NCBI GenBank assembly: GCA_947631375.1
Contig: CANRLD010000140.1
Location: 1-5,024 of the forward strand
Reading direction: 5' to 3'
Source of the DNA: an uncultured Methylophaga sp.
Lineage (GTDB): Bacteria > Pseudomonadota > Gammaproteobacteria > Nitrosococcales > Methylophagaceae
DNA length: 5,024 nucleotides
In this document: in pieces, positions 1 through 5,024 of the stretch
Numbering within the stretch: the stretch's first letter is position 1
Layout: each line of letters opens with the position of its first letter
The notes under the pieces: model-generated
What the model saw: the letters and a program-made list of their open reading frames with translations, nothing else
The model's database searches: none
Told to the model about the DNA's origin: nothing
Program-made: the position numbers and the translations under genes

Positions 1-640
1 CAAACAACCATACAGCTGCTGGTAAAGGTACTTCTGAAGGCATCGAAGTAAACTGACCGATCAATTGTGCTGTTGTTTGTTTACCCTCTTCCAGGAAAAG
101 GCTATCAATTAAGTCAGAACTATTATTGGTAGAAAAACCTAACAATTCAAAATAGTAATCAACCCCTGCATAACTATAAAACTTAGTAGGAGCTGAAGAC
201 AGCAATGTCACTGTGTCACCCGCTGGGTTTACGACATTATCCAAGGAAAAACTATAATTAAAGTCTTCACTGAAAACCGAAGGTGAAGTGAAGTTCAGAC
301 TTAATGATAAGTCCACACTGTTTGCTTGCGTACCAGTATTAATAACACCGTTATAAAAATCCAAGTTTCCTACAACAAACTGATTGTTTATATCCGTGTT
401 AAATGTATCACCCGCATAATTCAAGTCACTTGGATCGTGTTGACCAAAAGGAATAACCCAGAAGATATATTTAGTGGCACCTTGACCCCAAGAAAATTCA
501 TTTGTACCAACACCTGTTGTAACCATACTTGATGGTCCGGTTGGATTCTCAAAGACGCCTGAGGTATTACCTTGAAATGTTGCAGCGTTAGCCGACAAAG
601 AAGCGACCAATAATGAAGCAAAAAGTAGTACGCTTTTCAT
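1..640 (-). CDS. Secreted choice-of-anchor K domain protein with VPLPA-CTERM sorting signal (3' end cut by window)
   Basis: The frame is open from the ATG at 640 to the window edge: 213 whole codons and no stop. Residues 1-19 form a Sec signal peptide (MK, a hydrophobic core, then SANA|A as the likely cleavage site). Residues about 20-200 are rich in Asn, Ser, Thr and aromatic residues with few charges. They resemble the choice-of-anchor K family, including NPTGPSSMVTTGVGTNEFSW at 32-51, GNLDFYNGVINTGT at 91-104 and AQLIGQFT at 191-198. Residues 204-213 read VPLPAAVWLF, the beginning of a VPLPA-CTERM tripartite signal. The missing part should be a short hydrophobic helix and a basic tail of roughly 15 residues. 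In this class an exosortase is expected to process the tail, leaving the protein at the surface or in extracellular matrix. A good Shine-Dalgarno (AAGGAAG) precedes the ATG, and a c-di-GMP riboswitch lies in the leader. The gene is AT-richer than its neighbours. Its exact function is unknown; the domain assignment is from memory of the family pattern. Confidence 0.85.
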   Translation of the reverse strand, partial: MKSVLLFASLLVASLSANAATFQGNTSGVFENPTGPSSMVTTGVGTNEFSWGQGATKYIFWVIPFGQHDPSDLNYAGDTFNTDINNQFVVGNLDFYNGVINTGTQANSVDLSLSLNFTSPSVFSEDFNYSFSLDNVVNPAGDTVTLLSSAPTKFYSYAGVDYYFELLGFSTNNSSDLIDSLFLEEGKQTTAQLIGQFTSMPSEVPLPAAVWLF

Positions 641-651
641 AAAACTTCCTT
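641..651 (-). promoter_or_regulatory. Ribosome binding site of the VPLPA-CTERM gene
   Basis: On the minus strand the leader reads AAGGAAGTTTT immediately before the ATG at 640. The AAGGA core sits 6 bases from the start, which is good spacing and fixes the start codon. The site is about 12 bases from the end of the riboswitch core. The run CTTTT at 662-658 can pair with AAAAG at 653-649, so part of the site could be masked when the aptamer is not folded. This last point is inference. Confidence 0.65.
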
Positions 652-655
652 TTTA

Positions 656-732
656 GAAAAAGCAACCCAGCCATCTTTTTTCAAAGACCCGTGGCTTTCC
701 GTCTCTTGGTTCACACCAAGGTTGGCACTAAA
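656..732 (-). ncRNA. Cyclic-di-GMP class I (GEMM-I) riboswitch aptamer
   Basis: Read on the minus strand, two hairpins are joined by the GEMM-I core. The first is CTTGGT-GTGA-ACCAAG (720-705), a perfect 6-bp stem closed by a GNRA tetraloop, as in P1b of the Vibrio cholerae Vc2 aptamer. It is followed by GACGGAAAGCC (703-693), close to the hallmark GACGCAAAGCC. The second hairpin has outer pairs GCCA/TGGC (695-692 with 673-670), an internal ACGGG-type bulge, inner pairs TCTTT/AAAGA (687-683 with 678-674) and a GAAA loop. GGGTTGC (668-662) closes the core, matching the usual 3' GGGUUGCC. Aligned to Vc2, the ligand contacts appear kept: G20 as G726, A47 as A698, C92 as C662, and the C44-G83 pair as C701-G671. 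Keeping G at position 20 favours c-di-GMP over cGAMP. The outer P1 helix is weak; TTTAG (732-728) can pair with CTAAA (656-652). It should control the downstream secreted-protein gene. No terminator follows, so control is probably translational. Confidence 0.82.
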
Positions 733-777
733 TTAATAATTATTGTTCCGATATCCCAGAGCGGAGTGTGGAGCAAT

Positions 778-812
778 GGTCGCTATTATAAGGGAAGATT
801 TTCCCGTGACTA
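778..812 (-). promoter_or_regulatory. Candidate sigma-70 promoter for the riboswitch and VPLPA-CTERM gene
   Basis: A perfect TATAAT lies at 790-785 on the minus strand. Sixteen bases upstream is TAGTCA (812-807), which matches 4 of 6 bases of TTGACA. Transcription would begin near 778, giving a leader of about 138 bases that contains the whole aptamer. The weak -35 makes this only a candidate; an AT-rich stretch at about 730-750 is an alternative but would start too close to the aptamer. The remaining bases of the 641-825 gap show nothing else that I can support. Confidence 0.4.
792..805 (-). terminator. Possible weak terminator hairpin after rlmD
   Basis: On the minus strand GGGAA (805-801), a four-base loop AATC and TTCCC (796-792) form a 5-bp stem about 20 bases past the rlmD stop. 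It is followed by TTATAAT rather than a real T-run, so termination would be weak at best. The stem lies in the spacer of the candidate promoter for the next gene. It may have no role. Confidence 0.2.
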
Positions 813-825
813 TTGTACCTTGGTA

Positions 826-2163
826 CTACTTAATAACTTTTTTGAATAAGGCAATGGATTCCACGTGGCTGGTATGGGGAAACATATCCATAATGCCGGT
901 TTGTTCCAGTGTATAACCATATTGGTTTACCAGCTCACCGGCATCTCGTGCCAGTGTTGCCGGGTTACAGGAAACATAGACAATAGTCTCTGCGCCCAGC
1001 GCGGCAATTTGTCCCAAGACTTCAAACGCCCCACTCCTTGGTGGATCCAGTAATACTTTGGTAAAGCCCGCCTGTGCCCACGGATAATCCTTAAGTTGTG
1101 TTGTCGTCAGATCAGCCATCTCAAACAATGCATTATCAAGCGCATTGATTCTGGCATTGCGCCGGGCATGCTCAACCAATGATTTATCACCTTCCACCCC
1201 AATCACACTGCTGACCCGACAGGCAAGTGGCAAAGTAAAGTTTCCCAGTCCACAAAACAGATCCAACACGCGATCATCTGCTTGCAAATCTAACAGCTCG
1301 ATAGCCTTGGTAATCATTTTCTGATTAATTTCGGCATTGACCTGAGTAAAGTCGCCAGGCGCAAATTCCAAGCGTAGCCCGGCCTCGGGGGCATAATGCA
1401 GTTGGGGATCTTGTGGCCACAGCGGCGTTACACTATCAGGACCGCCCGGTTGCTGATAAATCCACAAATCATGTTGCTGCCCATAGGCGGTTAACGTCTG
1501 TTTATCAGCTTCAACCAGCGGATCCATATTACGGAAAACCAGTGCGGTATTGCTGTCGTCCATTGCGACTTCTATCTGCGCAATACGATTGTATGCTTCG
1601 AGACTGGCGATTAACTCTCCCAACTCTTGTAAACGTAAACCAACACGTTGATCGAGCACCTCACACTGCGTCAACTCAGCCAGATAAGGTGAACCTTTTT
1701 CCCTGAAACCGACCAGCACTTTTTCTTTTTTAGTGACATAGCGCACCCCTAATCTGGCCTTGCGGCGGTAACCATATAATGGTCCGGTTAATGGCGCTAA
1801 CCATTGCTTGGGGGTCAATTGTCCAAAATGTGACAGCTGCTCTTTTAATGTCTCCTGCTTCAGCCTTAATTGTGCCTCGGGAGCCATATGCATCAGGCTG
1901 CAACCACCACAAACACCAAAATGCATACATTTAGCGTCAACTCGATCCGCAGAAGGGCTTTCAATGCTGACTACCCTGGCTTCATCATATTTTTTATGTA
2001 ACCGGGTATAGATAAACGACGCATTTTCTCCCGGTAACGCACCATCAACAAAAACGGTTTTGCCGTCAATTCTGGCAATGCCCCGACCATCATGTGACAG
2101 GCTGTCGATAATTGCCTGAACCGCCTCAGTCGGAAGTCGTTGTTTATGCCTGCGCCGTGCCAT
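826..2163 (-). CDS. rlmD: 23S rRNA (uracil(1939)-C(5))-methyltransferase RlmD (RumA)
   Basis: RlmD uses S-adenosylmethionine to methylate C5 of U1939 in 23S rRNA (E. coli numbering), in the cytoplasm. The 445-residue product is close to the E. coli length of 433. Residues about 10-68 form the N-terminal TRAM RNA-binding domain (HDGRGIARIDGKTVFVDGAL at 24-43). An iron-sulfur cluster site is complete, with C79, C85 and C88 in CMHFGVCGGC and the fourth ligand C167 in TQCEVLD. The C-terminal Rossmann-like methyltransferase domain shows DFTQVN (271-276), the SAM loop DLFCGLGNFT (301-310) and LLDPPRSG (371-378). The catalytic nucleophile is C399 in VSCNPATLARD, and the general base is probably E435 in HVESIAL. 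The start is fixed by the TRAM domain and an AAAGG about 10 bases upstream. The gene starts just past the terminator at 2193-2231, so it probably has its own promoter or depends on read-through. In Pseudomonas and relatives rlmD follows cysM and precedes relA; here the VPLPA-CTERM gene follows. Confidence 0.96.
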   Translation of the reverse strand: MARRRHKQRLPTEAVQAIIDSLSHDGRGIARIDGKTVFVDGALPGENASFIYTRLHKKYDEARVVSIESPSADRVDAKCMHFGVCGGCSLMHMAPEAQLRLKQETLKEQLSHFGQLTPKQWLAPLTGPLYGYRRKARLGVRYVTKKEKVLVGFREKGSPYLAELTQCEVLDQRVGLRLQELGELIASLEAYNRIAQIEVAMDDSNTALVFRNMDPLVEADKQTLTAYGQQHDLWIYQQPGGPDSVTPLWPQDPQLHYAPEAGLRLEFAPGDFTQVNAEINQKMITKAIELLDLQADDRVLDLFCGLGNFTLPLACRVSSVIGVEGDKSLVEHARRNARINALDNALFEMADLTTTQLKDYPWAQAGFTKVLLDPPRSGAFEVLGQIAALGAETIVYVSCNPATLARDAGELVNQYGYTLEQTGIMDMFPHTSHVESIALFKKVIK

Positions 2164-2192
2164 ATATAGAAAACCTTTAAGAAAGAAAACAT

Positions 2193-2231
2193 AAAAAAAG
2201 TCCGGTTATACTTTCAGCACAACCGGACTTT
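2193..2231 (-). terminator. Strong rho-independent terminator after ydbL
   Basis: On the minus strand AAAGTCCGGTT (2231-2221) and AACCGGACTTT (2207-2197) make a perfect 11-bp stem around a 13-base loop. The stem runs into a tract of seven Ts (2199-2193). It begins about 15 bases after the ydbL stop. On the plus strand the stem is followed by CACATG with no T-run, so it works in one direction only. It should end the cysM-ydbH-ydbL transcript. Confidence 0.93.
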
Positions 2232-2246
2232 CACATGAACGCTCAA

Positions 2247-2840
2247 TTATTTTTGCTGCCAACTGCCGCCTTGTTGAAACCACCAGCCTTTTGCAGCATT
2301 ACTGATCCAGCGTCTGGCAAAGGTCTCCTGGATATCAGCTTCCCATTCTGGATGGCCATTAGCTCGGGCAATTTCTGCATATAAAGCCTTGCGATCCTGA
2401 TTTTCTTCAGCAATCAGCGTATTCACAGTATTACGATCTTTTAAGGCAACCGCCGACGCTTCCCGCAACGTAATCAATCCATCACTGGTCAAGCCCACCG
2501 CACCCGTTTGATAAAACGGGTGTAATCGCTCGTGACGTTGTTTCATTTTTGCCTGTAAAGCATTAATTGCCGGTGAATTTATATTCAAATTTGCCTGTGC
2601 ATGAGCAGGCGAAACCAGCCAGTCCAACACTTGCATAGCCAGCGGAATACTGTGTCTGGCTTGACTGGTATCAGGAACAGCAGATTGCGGCTGTGTTTCT
2701 ACTTCGCGCCCCCACACATCTTCAATAATACGATCTGCTGCCTTCTCAGCCGCAGCAGCAGGGAAATAGATATTTATCGTCACACAGGAAATCAACATTA
2801 AGCCTGCGGTACTGCTCATTAACCATTTTAATAAATGCAT
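2247..2840 (-). CDS. ydbL: YdbL family DUF1318 lipoprotein
   Basis: This 197-residue envelope protein belongs to the YdbL/DUF1318 family. Residues 1-19 are a lipoprotein signal with the lipobox LISC (acylated C19). Val at +2 gives no inner-membrane retention signal, so outer-membrane placement is expected. The segment VTINIYFPAAAAEKAADRII (20-39) opens the mature protein and recalls the ITINMNV stretch of the small lipoprotein YnbE. A hydrophobic patch ending SPAHAQA (77-83) resembles an old signal-peptide cleavage region inside the chain. Residues about 84-197 are the DUF1318 domain, with NSPAINALQAKM (88-99), EENQDRKALYAEIARANGHP (145-164) and a C-terminal GWWFQQGGSWQQK (185-197). In E. coli YdbL modulates the YdbH-YnbE bridge that carries phospholipid between membranes. 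Here it sits 11 bases after the YdbH-like gene, with AAAGGAAA as ribosome site beside that gene's stop, and no separate ynbE is present. It is about 90 residues longer than E. coli YdbL. The family call is firm; the joint role is inference. Confidence 0.87.
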   Translation of the reverse strand: MHLLKWLMSSTAGLMLISCVTINIYFPAAAAEKAADRIIEDVWGREVETQPQSAVPDTSQARHSIPLAMQVLDWLVSPAHAQANLNINSPAINALQAKMKQRHERLHPFYQTGAVGLTSDGLITLREASAVALKDRNTVNTLIAEENQDRKALYAEIARANGHPEWEADIQETFARRWISNAAKGWWFQQGGSWQQK

Positions 2841-2851
2841 TGTTATTTCCT

Positions 2852-4921
2852 TTATTGAATAACCGGGCCATCACTTTGACTGACCGCTTTTAATCTGGCG
2901 ATCAATTCTGGCCAGTCCACTTCCCGGGTGTGACCGACCACATTAATCCATGGCGGCAACCCACCACCTTTAACAATATAGTAACCCTGCTCAGTAGCTT
3001 CGACACCATCCATCTGACAAACCGAATTCATTAAACGGCAACTCAGTCCTAGTTTCTGATAGGAAAAATCTTCAAAAAGCCCCATAAATCCTCGCGATAG
3101 AATCGCCGTAGGTCCACCACCGACCTGGGAAAGATTATTAACTGCTCGTTGGCTGATGCGACGTTTTCCGGGCTCTTTATCAGGAGTTTCAAATAAAGCA
3201 TCAAATTGTACTGGCTGCCAGTCAGATAACCGCAGGTTATGGATGCGACCATCCAATTTGCCGCTTATATTACCAAAATCAAAAGTACTGGTGAGTGTCC
3301 GCAGATCCAAACGGCTGATATCAATATCGGCATATAGCTGTGGCAGGCTGCCAAACGGTTGTTGCAAACGCAGGTTTCTTATTACCGTCGTGCCATCAAA
3401 TATTTTCAACAGCAGCGCCCCATCCACCGTGATTGCTTCACCTGCATAACTGACCTTGGGAATCATCCCTGATAATTTTCCCTGTAATACTGGCCAACCC
3501 AGCACATGACTTAATTGGTCCATGGAAATCGGGCTTAACAAACCTTGAAACTGCCAGCGCAATCCTTGGGGCGCTGTCAGACTCATTTGGAGATCATTAA
3601 TTGATAACTCGCCATCCAGTATTGGCAATGACAAACTTTCTGTAAACCGGATCTGATCCTGACTCACTTCAGCCATTAATCTCGAACCGCCCAATGGTAC
3701 AGCGAAAACGGAAGCGGATTGCCAGTTTAAGGCGATTGGTAACACGGCTGCATAATCGCTCCAGCCTATCTGACCATTTAAGTCGGTGATACTGAAACGT
3801 CCCCCATCATCTTCCAAGCTCACAGACTGCAAATCCAGGCTGAATTGATAGTGTTCAGTCTGCCACTGCATATTGGCGCTCGCTTCTCCACTTGTTCGCA
3901 ATTGACCAAATGATGAACCAGGAAAAAATGGCTGTAGCCAGTTGCCGTACAATATACTTAAATCGGTACTACTGATATCAATGTCCAGGCTCTGTAGCTC
4001 TGCCATTTGTCCTTGTAAGCGTCCACTGGCTTTTAAGGTCTCACCTTGTTGGAACCACAGATTATTTATTTGCCACTGCTTTTCTTTGAAGCCAAACTGG
4101 CCGTCACTGCGAATCATCACTGCCTGCTCAGCCAAGTCCAGAAATACCGGTTCAAAATAGGCCTGGCCATCCCGTACCGCTAACGTTTGTTGCCATGCCC
4201 CGTTACCAGCATCGACTGTTAATTCCAATTGCAAATCCACCGCCAATTGCTCCCCCACATAACGTCCTCCTGAGTCGGAAAATGTAAGGTTGTTGAAGGT
4301 AGTGGAAACCGTTGCTGATTTCAGTTGCTGTTGCTGCCCGTTAACGACAGCATCAATATCGGCAGTAGCGGTAAGATCCCATTGCAAAAAATGATTAAGC
4401 TGCTGCTCATTAATAGATGAACTGATGAGGTGTAATAAGCTGTTCAGCTCGATTTGCTGACCGGTAAGTTGTGCTTGCCACTGACCTTGCTGGTAAGTCG
4501 CCTGTATATTTAACCGGCCCTGATCAATACGGATGCCGTTTAGTGTTATCTTATAGTTTTCTGCTGCGGCAAGGGCTTGCACTTCAAATGCTACTTGCTG
4601 GCTGCCCCACTGCGGATGGCTGAAATCAAGCTGCCCTTGCAGACAATCTATTTGAGCAGACCACCAGCGTAATTTATCGCATCGCAGTCTGACATTTGAT
4701 AACCGGCCAAATGGTTCAGCCAATTGAACAGTTTTAGCCGTGGCGGTAACCGCCAATCCGCTGGTCAGTAAGTCCACTTCAAGTTGCAGGTCCTGAATAG
4801 TTAGCTGCTCACTGGACCAGACACCAATCTGCATCGCCAGCTGCTCTATTGCCCGTGCTGAAGTGGTTGCTACGAGTAACAAAACCATTAAGGCAATTGC
4901 ATATCTCGTCGTGGCTGACAT
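2852..4921 (-). CDS. YdbH/AsmA-like inter-membrane transport protein (YdbL partner)
   Basis: The 689-residue product starts with a hydrophobic segment (residues 8-20) followed by SARA, either a cleaved signal or an inner-membrane anchor. The rest is typical of AsmA-like bridge proteins: long stretches of alternating strands, many Gln, Leu and Asp, and repeated units such as GRLNIQ, GRLQGQ, LDGELSINDL and GKLDGRIHNL. The last 140 residues are the most family-like, with FDFGNISGKLDG (547-558), DWQPVQFDA (567-575), GKRRISQRAVNNLSQVGGG (585-603) and a C-terminal VVGHTREVDWPELI. The protein has only four Cys, in two close pairs (C81/C93 and C628/C635), fitting periplasmic disulfides. E. coli YdbH, about 880 residues, joins YhdP and TamB in moving phospholipid to the outer membrane. 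This protein is shorter and diverged, and the link rests mainly on the ydbL gene 11 bases downstream plus the architecture. The ATG overlaps the cysM stop (TAATG), preceded by only a weak AGAG, so translational coupling is likely. A less specific alternative is an AsmA-family protein of unknown substrate. Confidence 0.72.
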   Translation of the reverse strand: MSATTRYAIALMVLLLVATTSARAIEQLAMQIGVWSSEQLTIQDLQLEVDLLTSGLAVTATAKTVQLAEPFGRLSNVRLRCDKLRWWSAQIDCLQGQLDFSHPQWGSQQVAFEVQALAAAENYKITLNGIRIDQGRLNIQATYQQGQWQAQLTGQQIELNSLLHLISSSINEQQLNHFLQWDLTATADIDAVVNGQQQQLKSATVSTTFNNLTFSDSGGRYVGEQLAVDLQLELTVDAGNGAWQQTLAVRDGQAYFEPVFLDLAEQAVMIRSDGQFGFKEKQWQINNLWFQQGETLKASGRLQGQMAELQSLDIDISSTDLSILYGNWLQPFFPGSSFGQLRTSGEASANMQWQTEHYQFSLDLQSVSLEDDGGRFSITDLNGQIGWSDYAAVLPIALNWQSASVFAVPLGGSRLMAEVSQDQIRFTESLSLPILDGELSINDLQMSLTAPQGLRWQFQGLLSPISMDQLSHVLGWPVLQGKLSGMIPKVSYAGEAITVDGALLLKIFDGTTVIRNLRLQQPFGSLPQLYADIDISRLDLRTLTSTFDFGNISGKLDGRIHNLRLSDWQPVQFDALFETPDKEPGKRRISQRAVNNLSQVGGGPTAILSRGFMGLFEDFSYQKLGLSCRLMNSVCQMDGVEATEQGYYIVKGGGLPPWINVVGHTREVDWPELIARLKAVSQSDGPVIQ

Positions 4922-5024
4922 TACTCTGCGGGAAACACGCCCGTGGAAAGGTAACGATCACCTCGATCGCAAATAATACAAACAATCACCGCATTGCTGA
5001 CAGTTTCGGATAATCGTAATGCAG
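4921..5024 (-). CDS. cysM: Cysteine synthase B, C-terminal end (partial)
   Basis: Only the last 33 codons and the TAA stop (4923-4921) are in the window; the 5' part lies beyond the right edge. The residues read ALRLSETVSNAVIVCIICDR followed by GDRYLSTGVFPAE. This ICDRGDRYLSTGVF ending is diagnostic of CysM, the PLP-dependent O-acetylserine sulfhydrylase B that makes cysteine from O-acetylserine and sulfide or thiosulfate in the cytoplasm. The PLP lysine and the substrate loop are not visible. The C-terminus stops two residues after FP, shorter than in E. coli CysM but like many gammaproteobacterial forms. The stop shares its last A with the next ATG, so cysM and the YdbH-like gene are probably cotranscribed and translationally coupled. 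CysK is less likely because its C-terminus differs. Confidence 0.92.
   Translation of the reverse strand, partial: ALRLSETVSNAVIVCIICDRGDRYLSTGVFPAE

Noticed and set aside
326..621. Short open frames on both strands inside the VPLPA-CTERM gene (326-532 plus, 421-621 minus)
   Set aside because: Both overlap the frame that starts at 640, which has a signal peptide, good ribosome site and family motifs; these two have none.
815..826. Inverted repeat GTACC-TT-GGTAC at the rlmD stop
   Set aside because: A two-base spacer is too tight for a hairpin, there is no T-run, and no known operator matches; a chance palindrome is the simpler explanation.
1413..1706. Plus-strand open frame of 97 codons opposite rlmD
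   Set aside because: It lies antisense inside the well-supported rlmD frame, has no recognisable motif and no clear ribosome site.
2197..2231. Terminator hairpin as a bidirectional terminator or mobile-element inverted repeat
   Set aside because: No T-run follows it on the plus strand and no plus-strand gene ends here; there is no transposase or target duplication nearby.
2601..2801. Plus-strand open frame opposite ydbL
   Set aside because: Antisense to a clear lipoprotein frame, with no motif or ribosome site.
3156..3449. Plus-strand open frame of 97 codons opposite the YdbH-like gene
   Set aside because: The minus-strand frame is continuous and family-like here; this frame has a random-looking, Arg/Ser/Cys-rich composition typical of an antisense shadow.

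Overview
The window looks like chromosomal DNA of a gammaproteobacterium. The evidence is a run of recognisable genes: the end of cysM, a YdbH/AsmA-like gene, a long ydbL, rlmD, and the start of a gene for a secreted protein with a VPLPA-CTERM sorting signal. VPLPA-type signals and c-di-GMP riboswitches are common in aquatic and methylotrophic gammaproteobacteria. Base composition is moderate (close to half G+C by eye in most genes, clearly AT-richer in the VPLPA-CTERM gene). I cannot name the genus.

Every supported gene is on the minus strand, so transcription runs from the right end to the left. At 4921-5024 are the last 33 codons of cysM. Its TAA stop shares a base with the ATG of the next gene (TAATG), a 689-residue periplasmic AsmA/YdbH-like protein (2852-4921). 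After 11 bases comes ydbL (2247-2840), a DUF1318 lipoprotein. A strong rho-independent terminator (2193-2231) closes this apparent cysM-ydbH-ydbL operon. rlmD (826-2163), a 23S rRNA m5U methyltransferase, starts only about 30 bases past that terminator.

The 185-base gap between rlmD and the last gene (641-825) holds a candidate promoter and a well-supported class I cyclic-di-GMP (GEMM-I) riboswitch aptamer at about 656-732. It lies directly upstream of a gene cut by the window edge (1-640, 213 codons visible). That gene encodes a signal peptide, a choice-of-anchor K type domain and, just before the edge, the start of a VPLPA-CTERM signal. It has no stop codon inside the window, so a search for complete ORFs misses it.

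The genes suggest three roles: cysteine synthesis (cysM), transfer of lipid between inner and outer membrane (YdbH-like plus YdbL, inferred from the E. coli YdbH-YnbE-YdbL system), and rRNA modification (rlmD). A separate c-di-GMP-controlled unit makes a surface or matrix protein, probably linked to the biofilm state. The riboswitch plus exosortase-target gene is the most interesting part of the window. Second is the apparent merging of YnbE-like and YdbL-like parts in one lipoprotein. No plus-strand gene, tRNA, rRNA, CRISPR array, IS element or origin was seen, and no stretch longer than 300 bases lacks a gene.
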